Below the pieces are notes generated by a model, which was not told where the DNA came from, searched no databases, and saw nothing but the letters and a program-made list of their open reading frames with translations. Made by a program: the position numbers and the translations under genes. Positions 41,712 through 49,440 of a DNA stretch of 64,000 nucleotides are shown here, piece by piece (position 1 is the stretch's first letter; every line of letters begins with the position of its first letter). Source of the DNA: CAZHCG01 sp046484285 (GTDB taxonomy: Bacteria > Myxococcota_A > Polyangia > JAAYKL01); the NCBI GenBank assembly GCA_046484285.1, contig JAWOBP010000156.1, positions 1 through 64,000 of the forward strand. The letters are read 5' to 3'.

Positions 41712-43088
41712 ATGAGCGAAAAACCAGTCAAGAAGGTGCTGCTCGGCGAAGACCGGATTCCGCGGGCCTGGTACAACGTGCTGGCCGATCTGCCCGAGGC
41801 TCCGCCTCCGCCCCTGCACCCGGCGAGCGGCGAGCCGCTCGGACCGCGAGACCTGGAGCCGCTTTTTCCGATGGCGCTGATCGAGCAGGAGGTCTGCAGC
41901 GACGCGGAGGTGCCGATTCCGGACGAGATCAGGGAGAAGCTGGCGATCTGGAGACCGACGCCGCTGGTGCGGGCCACCGCGCTGGAGCGCGCGCTCGATA
42001 CTCCGGCGCGGATCTTCTACAAGAACGAGTCGGTCAGCCCGCCGGGATCGCACAAGCCCAACACCGCGGTGGCGCAGGCATACTACAACCGCGAGGCCGG
42101 AACCGCGCGGATTGCGACCGAGACCGGAGCCGGGCAGTGGGGCAGCGCGCTGGCCTTCTCCGCGGCGCAGTTCGGGATCGGCTGCGAGGTGTTCATGGTG
42201 CGCGCCTCGTACGACCAGAAGCCCTACCGCCGCACGATGATGGAGACCTGGGGCGCCAGCTGCGTGGCCAGCCCCAGCCCCGAGACCCGCACCGGGCGCG
42301 GCTTTCTCGAGCGCGACCCGGAAACGCCCGGCAGCCTGGGGATCTCGATCGCCGAGGCGGTCGAGGTGGCGATGGAGCGCGACGACACCAAGTACGCGCT
42401 GGGATCGGTGCTCAACCACGTGCTGTTGCACCAGACCGTGATCGGCCTGGAGTCGGCCGAGCAGCTGGCCTCGGTCGGCGCCGAGCCCGACGTGGTCGTG
42501 GGCTGCGTGGGCGGCGGATCCAACTTCGGCGGAGTGGCCCTGCCGTTCGTCAGGGACAGGATCGCGGGGCGCGATCTGCGGATCGTCGCGGTCGAGCCGA
42601 CCTCGTGCCCGACCCTGACCCGCGGTCCCTACACCTACGACTTCGGCGACTCGGCCGGGCTCACCCCGCTGGTTGCGATGTACACCCTCGGCCACGGCTT
42701 CATTCCGCCGCCGATCCACGCCGGAGGCCTGCGCTACCACGGCGTGGCGCCGATCATCGCCCAACTGCGGCGCGACGAGCTGATCGAGGCGATCGCGGTC
42801 GACCAGGTCGAGGCGTTCGAGGCCGGCGTCGCCTTCGCCCGCAGCGAGGGGTTGATCCCGGCGCCCGAGACCTGCCACGCGCTGGCCGCGGTGGTCCGCG
42901 AGGCGCGCCGTAGCGCCGAGGAGGGCCGCGCGCGCAACATCCTGGTCTCCTTCAGCGGCCACGGCCTGATCGACCTGGCCGCCTACGACGCCTTTCTGCG
43001 CGGCGAGCTCCGGCCCCACGTTCTCGACCAGGACGGGATCGAGAACGCCCTGGAGGCGGTCGCCGAGCTGCCCGATCCTCCCGGCTGA
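41712..43088 (+). CDS. trpB2: TrpB2-type tryptophan synthase beta chain
   Basis: The 458 residues are longer than classical TrpB (about 400) and match TrpB2. The PLP lysine is Lys115 in SVSPPGSHKPNTA, preceded by RPTPLVRATALE; ETGAGQWG and the phosphate loop CVGGGSNFGG follow, and FSGHGLIDLAAYD is near the end. It converts indole (or a related substrate) and serine to tryptophan. GGAGGTG lies before the ATG. No trpA or other trp gene is adjacent, so it may salvage free indole. The leader upstream argues that tryptophan supply controls it. Confidence 0.92.
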   Translation: MSEKPVKKVLLGEDRIPRAWYNVLADLPEAPPPPLHPASGEPLGPRDLEPLFPMALIEQEVCSDAEVPIPDEIREKLAIWRPTPLVRATALERALDTPARIFYKNESVSPPGSHKPNTAVAQAYYNREAGTARIATETGAGQWGSALAFSAAQFGIGCEVFMVRASYDQKPYRRTMMETWGASCVASPSPETRTGRGFLERDPETPGSLGISIAEAVEVAMERDDTKYALGSVLNHVLLHQTVIGLESAEQLASVGAEPDVVVGCVGGGSNFGGVALPFVRDRIAGRDLRIVAVEPTSCPTLTRGPYTYDFGDSAGLTPLVAMYTLGHGFIPPPIHAGGLRYHGVAPIIAQLRRDELIEAIAVDQVEAFEAGVAFARSEGLIPAPETCHALAAVVREARRSAEEGRARNILVSFSGHGLIDLAAYDAFLRGELRPHVLDQDGIENALEAVAELPDPPG

Positions 43089-43117
43089 GCAGCCCGATCG
43101 CGCTTTTCGCCAGAAGC

Positions 43118-43146
43118 TTGCCATCTGTACGCTGGTATCCTACAAT
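43118..43146 (+). promoter_or_regulatory. Promoter of the PilZ gene pair
   Basis: TTGCCA (43118-43123) and TACAAT (43141-43146) with a 17-bp spacer lie 28 bp before the first PilZ ATG. Confidence 0.6.
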
Positions 43147-43174
43147 GTAGGCAGAAGGATTACAGGAGGACACC

Positions 43175-43564
43175 ATGTACAGGAGAAGCGAAATCCGCCG
43201 GCTGGCAGGAGTCCCGATCGAGGTGATCACCTCCAGGACGGATCTGCCGATCACCTTCGTCAGCTGGGACCTGAGCCCGCGGGGCGTGTTCCTGATGAGC
43301 GACGCGGCGCCGCAGTCCGGCGAGCCGCTGGTCTGCTCGTTCAACCTCGACGACGCGCGCGAGTACTGCTTCTTCGGCGAGGTGGCGCGGATCAGCCGGA
43401 GCCGCAGGTGCTGCGACACGGCGCCGGCCGGGTTCGGGGTGCGCTTCCTCGACGCCGGCCCGCTGGAGCGGCTCGACATCAGGGGCGAGCTGTCCGCGTC
43501 TCCGCCCGCGCTGCCGGGGAGGCCCAGGGACAACGCGCTGACCCGCGCGATGGGCTGGTGCTGA
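43175..43564 (+). CDS. PilZ domain protein (tandem copy 1)
   Basis: This 129-residue protein has RRSEIRRLAGVPIEVI (Arg-rich c-di-GMP motif) and DLSPRGVFLMS ([DN]xSxxG), with later strands FFGEVARISR and GFGVRFLDAGP. ACAGGAGGACACC precedes the ATG. It is a clear paralogue of the next gene (both contain DLSPRG, VCSF, FGVRFLDAGP), so they arose by tandem duplication. The C-terminal tails differ, which may set partner choice. Confidence 0.85.
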   Translation: MYRRSEIRRLAGVPIEVITSRTDLPITFVSWDLSPRGVFLMSDAAPQSGEPLVCSFNLDDAREYCFFGEVARISRSRRCCDTAPAGFGVRFLDAGPLERLDIRGELSASPPALPGRPRDNALTRAMGWC

Positions 43565-43581
43565 GCGACAAGGAGGAGACG

Positions 43582-43986
43582 ATGCAACCACGTCTGGAGA
43601 TACGACGCGCCGCAGAGTGCCGCATCGAGGTGATCTCCTCGCTGTGGGACGCGCCGCTCGAGTTCTCGAGCGGTGATCTCAGCCCGCGGGGAGCCTACCT
43701 CTACAGCGAGCTGCTGCCCGATCCGGGCGAGCACGTCGTCTGCTCGTTCGACCTGGGGCTCTCCGACGAGCTCGGCTTCTTCGCCGAGGTGGTGCGGGTC
43801 AACCTGCTCAGGCGGGCCTGCGACACGGGGCGGCCCGGATTCGGCGTGCGCTTTCTCGACGCCGGGCCGTTCGATCGGCTGCGCATCAGGGACAAGCTGC
43901 GGGGCCTGCCCCCGCCGCTGCCGGTCCCGCGTCGCTGTGTGGATCCGCCCAGGTCCGCGCGGTCGGGCCTGGGGATGATTCTTTGA
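43582..43986 (+). CDS. PilZ domain protein (tandem copy 2)
   Basis: The 134-residue paralogue of the preceding gene carries RLEIRRAAECRIEVI and DLSPRGAYLYS, with FFAEVVRVNL and GFGVRFLDAGPFDR. AAGGAGGAGAC precedes the ATG, 17 bp after the first stop. Its TGA overlaps the TTG start of the FtsB-like gene, so c-di-GMP sensing and cell-division genes are transcribed together. Confidence 0.85.
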   Translation: MQPRLEIRRAAECRIEVISSLWDAPLEFSSGDLSPRGAYLYSELLPDPGEHVVCSFDLGLSDELGFFAEVVRVNLLRRACDTGRPGFGVRFLDAGPFDRLRIRDKLRGLPPPLPVPRRCVDPPRSARSGLGMIL

Positions 43987-44327
43987 CCGCACGCGCCCGC
44001 CGGACCTATAACCGCTTTATGGACACCTTCGTGCGGTTCATACGAGTCGCGCTGCCGGTCGGCCTGCTGCTGGCCGCCTTGATCTTCCTGCCGCTCAAGC
44101 TGCTCGACGAGCGCGGCCTCTCGCGGGTGGAGGAGCTCTCCGCCCAGCTCGAGGTGCTGCGCGACAAGAACCGGCGCATCCGCTGGGAGAACCGCGCGCT
44201 GCGCAAGGAGATCCGCGCCTTCCACTCCGACCCGCAGTACGTGGAGAAGGTGGCGCGCGACGAGCTGGGCATGGTCGGCCCGGACGAGATCATCTACCAG
44301 TTCCCCACCGAGCCCGGAGATCAGTGA
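43983..44327 (+). CDS. FtsB/DivIC-like septum protein
   Basis: The protein of up to 114 residues has a short basic N-terminus, one membrane helix (LPVGLLLAALIFLPLKLL), a coiled coil (RVEELSAQLEVLRDKNRRIRWENRALRKEIRA) and the FtsB-type end (DPQYVEKVARDELGMVGPDEIIYQF). FtsB links FtsL and FtsQ in the divisome. I use TTG 43983 because it overlaps the previous stop; ATG 44019 would give a shorter N-terminus. The 3' end overlaps the convergent gene by 7 bp. Confidence 0.85.
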   Translation: MTARARRTYNRFMDTFVRFIRVALPVGLLLAALIFLPLKLLDERGLSRVEELSAQLEVLRDKNRRIRWENRALRKEIRAFHSDPQYVEKVARDELGMVGPDEIIYQFPTEPGDQ

Positions 44328-45229
44328 TCCGGATTCGCCTCGTCGATCAGTGACCCGGCCCGCCGCGCCCGCCCGAGCGCAGCCGGCGAGTCGAGCAGCC
44401 TCGAGGCCTGCTCGATATCCCGCCGCGCCTCGGCGAGACGCCCGCAGCGCAGCTCGGCCACGCCGCGCCGCAGCAGCGCCTCGCCGACCAGCGCGCGGGC
44501 GAACACGTCTTGCCGGCAGATCGTCAGCGCCAGCCGCCCGCGGGCGATCGCGGCGTCTGGGTTGGCGGACAGAAACGCGTTCCACGCGGCCTGCCGCTCG
44601 CCGGCGGCGTCCGGGCAGCGCCGGCGGGAGACGGGCCGCAGCCGCGCGATCCGCTCGCGCTCCAGATCCCGGGGCTCGCCGTTCACGTACAGCAGCGGAG
44701 GATCGAGCGGGTCGACGAGGCGCACCCTCGCGCCCGACGCGCTCCAGGCGACCTCCACCTCTGCGCCGCGGTTGACGTCTTCGACTCCGGCCAGGCCCGG
44801 CGAGGCCGGCAGCAGCGGAATCGCCGCCGCGCCCGCGGCCAGCCCCGCGGCCAGGCCGCCCCACCACCAGCAGCGGGCGCGCCGGACCGGGAACCAGCCC
44901 AGCGCGAACAGCGCGGCGAAAATCCAGGGATCGGCCGCGGCGAGCGGAAAGCCGCGGGGCGCGCCGAGCGCCGGGCCGATCGAGGCCAGCGCGCCGAGCA
45001 GAACCGCGACCGCCGACAGCGCCGCGACCCGTCCGGCGCCGGCCCGGCCAAAACCCCGGCCGCGGCGCAGTAAACCCGCGCAGACGGCCGCGACCAGCAG
45101 CAGGCCGGCCGCGGCGAGCAGCAGCCCCTCGCGCCCGAAAGAGACCCCGGCCAACAGCGGGCACGGCGCCAGCGGGCAAAGCACCGCACCGCGCCACGCG
45201 ACCAGAGCTCGTGGCAATCGTTGGGTCAC
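44321..45229 (-). CDS. Multi-pass membrane protein with C-terminal soluble domain, unknown
   Basis: The 302-residue protein has about four to five hydrophobic segments in its first half (EGLLLAAAGLLLVAAVCAGLL, AALSAVAVLLGALASIGPAL, WIFAALFALGWFPV, GGLAAGLAAGAAAIPLL). A soluble Arg-rich second half contains TPR-like helices (LVGEALLRRGVAELRCGRLAEARRDIEQA). It starts at GTG 45229. I do not recognise the family. It is convergent with the ftsB-like gene. Confidence 0.5.
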   Translation of the reverse strand: MTQRLPRALVAWRGAVLCPLAPCPLLAGVSFGREGLLLAAAGLLLVAAVCAGLLRRGRGFGRAGAGRVAALSAVAVLLGALASIGPALGAPRGFPLAAADPWIFAALFALGWFPVRRARCWWWGGLAAGLAAGAAAIPLLPASPGLAGVEDVNRGAEVEVAWSASGARVRLVDPLDPPLLYVNGEPRDLERERIARLRPVSRRRCPDAAGERQAAWNAFLSANPDAAIARGRLALTICRQDVFARALVGEALLRRGVAELRCGRLAEARRDIEQASRLLDSPAALGRARRAGSLIDEANPDH

Positions 45230-45276
45230 GAGAACCTGATAACACGAACCCGGCCTCGAAAAGGAACGCTGTTTGA

Positions 45277-45438
45277 GAGGTCGCCGAAATTGTGGTCCGC
45301 TTGCGCCGCGAGCACCGCATCGAGCTGCCGGACGCGATAATCCGGGCCAGCGCCAGGGTCACGGAATCGCTGCTGGTGACGCGCAACACCCGCGACTTCT
45401 CCGCCGACGACCCCGGAGTGCGGGTTCCCTACGAGTAG
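45277..45438 (+). pseudogene. C-terminal relic of a PIN-domain (VapC) toxin
   Basis: After a TGA at 45274-45276 the frame reads EVAEIVVRLRREHRIELPD, then AIIRASARVTESLLVTRNTRDF and ends DDPGVRVPYE-stop. LPDAII..A and LVTRNT.DF are the last two conserved blocks of VapC toxins. The N-terminal half with the first catalytic Asp is absent, and no antitoxin is present. It is a remnant that a gene caller would miss because only about 53 codons remain. Confidence 0.65.
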
Positions 45439-45541
45439 CCGACCGGCTCTGCTCTGAAAACAGCTTTGCCAAGCGCCCGGACCTCGCCGGTGAACTGCGC
45501 TGTTTGTCAGCCCGCGGTGGTGGTGTATATTCTTGCGCGCC

Positions 45542-46927
45542 ATGGGTCCCGATCCGCGACGCAACAAGGGAGGCTCTCCCGCGCTCACCGGCGTGGGAGA
45601 TACCGCTGTCACCTACGAGCGGGACGGCTCCTTGCTGGTCGAGGAGTCGCGCGTGCAGCTGCACGTCTGCGAGGGGGCCGACGAGGGAAAGACCGGCGTG
45701 CTCCCGGACGAGGGAGCCGTGGTCGGCACCTCCTCCGAGGCGGGCTTCCGGCTGAGCGATCACTCGGTCTCGCGGCGCCACGTGCAGCTGGAGCCGGTCG
45801 CGGGCGGCATTCGCGTCAAGGACCTGGGCAGCACCAACGGCACGCTCGCCGGCGGCAACCGGATCAGCGAGGCGGTCGTGCCGCCGGGCACCACGCTGGT
45901 GCTGGGCGAGACGCGGCTCGACCTGGTGCGCGTCGTCGAGCGCACCCCGCTGCCGCTCTCCCGGCGGCGCAGGTTCGGCGAGCTGATCGGCTCCTCGGCG
46001 GCGATGCGGCAGGTCTACGCGCTGCTCGAGCTGGCCTCCGAGGTGGACGTGACCGTGCTGATCGAGGGCGAGACCGGAACCGGCAAGGAGCTGGCCGCGC
46101 GGGCGATTCACGGCCACTCCCCGCGCTCGGCGAACGCCTTCCAGATCGTCGACTGCGGCGCGGTCTCGCCGACCCTGATCGAGGCCGAGCTGTTCGGCCA
46201 CGTGCGGGGCGCGTTCACCGGCGCCGATCGCGACCGGGCCGGCGCCTTCGAGCTGGCCCACCAGGGCACGCTCTTCTTCGACGAGATCGGAGAGCTGCCG
46301 CTCGGCCTGCAGCCCAAGCTGCTGCGCGCGCTGGAGACCCGCGAGGTGCGCCGCATCGGCGGCTCGACGCGCATCCCGGTCGACGTGCGCTTCGTGGCCG
46401 CGACCAACCGCGACCTGGCCGAGGAGGTGCGCCGCGGGCGTTTCCGCGAGGACCTCTACTACAGGCTCAACGTCTTTCGCGTGACCATGCCGCCGCTGCG
46501 CGAGCACCGCGAGGACATCCAGCTCTTGGCCGAGCATTTCCTCGCTCCGCTCGGCCAGGGCGCTCTCTCTGCGGAGCTGCTGGATCGCATGCGGCAGCTC
46601 GACTGGCCGGGAAACGTGCGCGAGCTGCGCAACGCGGTGGAGCGCGCGGTCGTGCTGGCCAGGGGCGAGCGGGGAGCCGAGGCGGAAGCGGGCGCGGGCG
46701 GGAAGGCCCCCTGCCACGAGCACGACGAGCCGCTCCACGTGGACGCCTCGCGGCCGTTCAAGGAGGTCAAGGCCGAGATGGTCTCGCACTTCGAGCGCGA
46801 CTACATCGAGCAGGTGCTGGAGCGCACCGGCGGCAACATCTCGGCGGCGGCGCGCGAGGCCGGCATCGATCGCAAGCACATGGAGCGCCTGGTTCGCAAA
46901 CACGGCATCGAGATCGAACGGCGGTAG
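45542..46927 (+). CDS. FHA-domain sigma54-dependent transcription activator
   Basis: The 461-residue protein has an N-terminal FHA domain (about 40-130; SRRHVQLE and GSTNGT are the phosphothreonine-binding loops), then an AAA+ sigma54 interaction domain with Walker A GETGTGKE (176-183), GAFTGA (223-228) and FFDEIGELP, and a Fis-type HTH (TGGNISAAAREAGIDRKHMERLVRKH). FHA in place of a receiver domain means it is probably controlled by a Ser/Thr kinase; the kinase at 17717-19249 is a possible but unproven partner. Such activators are typical of Myxococcota. Confidence 0.93.
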   Translation: MGPDPRRNKGGSPALTGVGDTAVTYERDGSLLVEESRVQLHVCEGADEGKTGVLPDEGAVVGTSSEAGFRLSDHSVSRRHVQLEPVAGGIRVKDLGSTNGTLAGGNRISEAVVPPGTTLVLGETRLDLVRVVERTPLPLSRRRRFGELIGSSAAMRQVYALLELASEVDVTVLIEGETGTGKELAARAIHGHSPRSANAFQIVDCGAVSPTLIEAELFGHVRGAFTGADRDRAGAFELAHQGTLFFDEIGELPLGLQPKLLRALETREVRRIGGSTRIPVDVRFVAATNRDLAEEVRRGRFREDLYYRLNVFRVTMPPLREHREDIQLLAEHFLAPLGQGALSAELLDRMRQLDWPGNVRELRNAVERAVVLARGERGAEAEAGAGGKAPCHEHDEPLHVDASRPFKEVKAEMVSHFERDYIEQVLERTGGNISAAAREAGIDRKHMERLVRKHGIEIERR

Positions 46928-46932
46928 AAGAG

Positions 46933-47502
46933 ATGTACAGGGAAAAAGCGCTCGAGATTCTGCGAGAGCACAACCCCTACGGCGAGCCGCTGGAGAACCA
47001 CTGCCTGCGGGTCGCGGAGCTGACGCTGGCGCTGGGCGAGCACCGCGGCGTGGCGGTCGACGAGGACCTGGTCTTCGCGATCGCCTACCTGCACGACCTG
47101 GGGCTCTGCGTCGAAAGTCGTTCGCCGGCGAGCTACCTGGTCCGCGGTCTGGAGGTCGCCCGGCCGCACGCCGAGAGCTGGGGCCTGGACGAGGGGCAGC
47201 TCCAGACCTTCGAGGACGGGATGCTCTACAACCACTCGCTCGCCGGAGTGGACGGCATCTCGCCGACAGGCGACCTGATCCGCCGCGCGGTCCAGGTGGA
47301 GCACAGCCTGGGCGCGATCTCCCACGGGCTGCCGCGGCGCGAGGTCGAGCAGGTGCTGGCGCGCCACCCCCGCCGCGGCTTCGAACGCGTGCTGCTCGCC
47401 TTTGCAAAGAAGGCGGTGCTGGAGGACGGTCCGGCCGAGGTGCTGAGGATCTTCTTCCCCACCGGCCTCGGCCCCCTGAAGGCCCTGCGCGGGCCGGGCT
47501 GA
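46933..47502 (+). CDS. HD-domain phosphohydrolase-like protein
   Basis: The 189-residue protein has the HD metal motif pattern: NHCLRVAELT (His), then AYLHDLG (HD), with further His and Asp residues (MLYNHSLAGVD, QVEHSLG). It lies 5 bp after the FHA activator stop and is probably co-transcribed with it. HD proteins hydrolyse phosphoester bonds, often in nucleotides; the substrate is unknown. Confidence 0.75.
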   Translation: MYREKALEILREHNPYGEPLENHCLRVAELTLALGEHRGVAVDEDLVFAIAYLHDLGLCVESRSPASYLVRGLEVARPHAESWGLDEGQLQTFEDGMLYNHSLAGVDGISPTGDLIRRAVQVEHSLGAISHGLPRREVEQVLARHPRRGFERVLLAFAKKAVLEDGPAEVLRIFFPTGLGPLKALRGPG

Positions 47503-47545
47503 GCGCGCGGACGTCTCGACCCCGCTGCCTGTTACTGCGAAAGCC

Positions 47546-47567
47546 TTTGCTTGCGAAAGAAAGCAAA
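47546..47567. promoter_or_regulatory. Inverted repeat upstream of the aminotransferase gene
   Basis: TTTGCTT (47546-47552) and AAGCAAA (47561-47567) form a perfect 7-bp inverted repeat with an 8-nt centre in an AT-rich stretch. There is no U-run, so an operator is more likely than a terminator. Confidence 0.4.
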
Positions 47568-47644
47568 CGAAAAAACTGGCAGCCGGGCGGCGGTGGTACT
47601 ACGGTGGCGGCGAGCCGGATCCGCGCCCGGCGGAGGAGGTCGCG

Positions 47645-48829
47645 ATGCGTCGAGTCAGCCGCAAGGCGGAGCAGATGCCGCCTTTTCTGGTGATGGAGGT
47701 GCTGGAGCGGGCCGGCGAGCTGGAGCGGGCCGGCGAGTCGATCGTGCATTTGGAGATCGGCGAGCCCGACTTCGACACGCCCGAGGTGGTGCGCGAGGCC
47801 GGAATCAAGGCGCTGCGCGACGGTCACACCCACTACACCCACTCGCTGGGCCGGATCGAGCTGCGCGAGGCGATCGCCGCCTGGACGCGGCGCCGCTACG
47901 GGCTGGAGGTCTCGCCCGAGCGAGTCGTGGTCACGCTGGGCAGCTCCGGGGCGATGCTGATGACCTACGCCGCGATCCTGGAGCCCGGCGACCGCGTGCT
48001 GATGACCGATCCCTGCTACGCCTGCTACCCCAACTTCGTCAGCGCCTGCAACGCGGAGTCGGTGCGGCTGCCGGTGCGCGAGCAGGACGGCTTCCAATTC
48101 TCGCCCGACGACGTGCGAAAAGAGGTGGGACGCGGGGCGAGCGCGCTGCTGCTCAACTCACCGGCCAACCCTACCGGGATCGTCACCTCGCCCGAGCGGA
48201 TGCGAGAGATCGCAGAGGAGACGCGCGGTCGCGTGCAGCTGATCTCGGACGAGATCTACCACGGCCTGACTTACGGCGAGCAGGCCCGCAGCGCGCTGGA
48301 GCTCGATCCGGACGCGGTGGTGGTCAGCGGCTTTTCCAAGCTGTTCGCGATGACCGGCTGGCGCCTGGGCTGGGCGATTTTGCCCGCGCACCTGGTGCGG
48401 CCGGTGCAGAAGCTCCAGCAGAACCTGATGATCTCGGCCCCGGACTACGCCCAGCTGGCCGGCGTGGTCGCGCTGGAGGAGGCCGACGACGACATCGAGC
48501 GGATGCGGCGCTGCTACGACGAGCGGCGGCGGCTGGTGCTGGACCGCCTGGCCGAGATGGGGCTCGAGGTGCTGGTCGAGCCGACCGGGGCTTTCTACGT
48601 CTTCTTCAACGTCTCGCGCTACACCGGCGACGTCTACTCCTTCGCCTTTCGCCTGCTGGAGGAGGCCGGCGTGGCGCTGACCCCGGGAGTCGACTTCGGG
48701 CCCCACGGCGAGGGGTTCCTGCGGCTTTCCTACGCCAACTCGCTGGAGAACCTCGCCGAGGGGATGGACCGCTTGCAGCGTTTTCTGGCAAGCGTCGACC
48801 GAGTTGCGAGTCGACCCGCTCCGGCGTAG
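47645..48829 (+). CDS. Class I/II PLP-dependent aminotransferase
   Basis: The 394-residue enzyme has the fold-type I landmarks: HLEIGEPDFDTP, YTHSLGRIELREAIA, NSPANPTG, ISDEIYHGLTYG and the Schiff-base lysine in SGFSKLFAMTGWRLGW; the C-terminal Arg is in FLRLSYANS. It is an aspartate or aromatic/alanine-type aminotransferase; specificity cannot be set from the sequence alone. It starts the plus-strand run that continues into the isoprenoid genes. Confidence 0.9.
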   Translation: MRRVSRKAEQMPPFLVMEVLERAGELERAGESIVHLEIGEPDFDTPEVVREAGIKALRDGHTHYTHSLGRIELREAIAAWTRRRYGLEVSPERVVVTLGSSGAMLMTYAAILEPGDRVLMTDPCYACYPNFVSACNAESVRLPVREQDGFQFSPDDVRKEVGRGASALLLNSPANPTGIVTSPERMREIAEETRGRVQLISDEIYHGLTYGEQARSALELDPDAVVVSGFSKLFAMTGWRLGWAILPAHLVRPVQKLQQNLMISAPDYAQLAGVVALEEADDDIERMRRCYDERRRLVLDRLAEMGLEVLVEPTGAFYVFFNVSRYTGDVYSFAFRLLEEAGVALTPGVDFGPHGEGFLRLSYANSLENLAEGMDRLQRFLASVDRVASRPAPA

Positions 48830-48859
48830 AGTGATCGCGACGCTGCGAGGAGGGCGGGC

Positions 48860-49426
48860 GTGACCATCTTCGGCTTCATCCTGGTCCACCTGCTGGCCGG
48901 CGCCTCGGTGGCGTGGGCTGCGCGGGTGCAGATCCGCAACTTGCAGCGCCCGATCTTCGCCAATCGCTACTTCAGCGCGCTGATGCTGTTCGAGGCCGCG
49001 GTGCTGCTGCCCGAGGGCATCTACTTTTTGGCCTTCTACCCCGACTGGGCCTGGATGTACCTGCTCGACTCGCGAACCGTGCCGCTGGCGGTCGACGCGA
49101 TGGCGCTGGTCGCGATGCCGGCCACGGCCACGATGGGCTTCATCGTCGGCTACTTCTCGGCGCGCAGCAACTCCGACTGGGTGACGCTGATGGTGATCGC
49201 CTTCGGCCTGGCCGGGCTGCTGGGGATGTTCGTCGTGGCGCGGGACAAGCTGCTGTGGGTCGGCAACTTCGAGCAGTACCACCGTGGTGTCGGCCTGGAG
49301 CCGCTGCAGTCCACCTCGCTGCTGGCCTCGCTGGTTCTCGGCTGGTGCGGCGCGGGCGTGTGCTGGGTCTACCTGGTCTACCGCTTCTCGCGCGAGGGCC
49401 GGCTCTCTGCTCGGTCCGGAGCGTGA
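48860..49426 (+). CDS. Five-TM membrane protein, unknown function
   Basis: Starting at GTG 48860, the 188-residue product has about five membrane helices (FGFILVHLLAGASVAWAA, ALMLFEAAVLLPEGIYFLAF, AMALVAMPATATMGFIVGYF, TLMVIAFGLAGLLGMFVVA, LLASLVLGWCGAGVCWVYLV). I do not recognise the family. Its stop at 49424-49426 overlaps a possible GTG of the next gene (49423), so it belongs to the coupled run of PLP enzyme and isoprenoid genes. Confidence 0.6.
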   Translation: MTIFGFILVHLLAGASVAWAARVQIRNLQRPIFANRYFSALMLFEAAVLLPEGIYFLAFYPDWAWMYLLDSRTVPLAVDAMALVAMPATATMGFIVGYFSARSNSDWVTLMVIAFGLAGLLGMFVVARDKLLWVGNFEQYHRGVGLEPLQSTSLLASLVLGWCGAGVCWVYLVYRFSREGRLSARSGA

Positions 49427-49440
49427 GCGGGAGCGGCGCC

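Noticed and set aside
41476..41712. T-box riboswitch instead of leader-peptide attenuation
   Set aside because: I see no conserved T-box antiterminator bulge sequence or specifier loop, whereas the tandem Trp codons in a short ORF favour ribosome-mediated attenuation.
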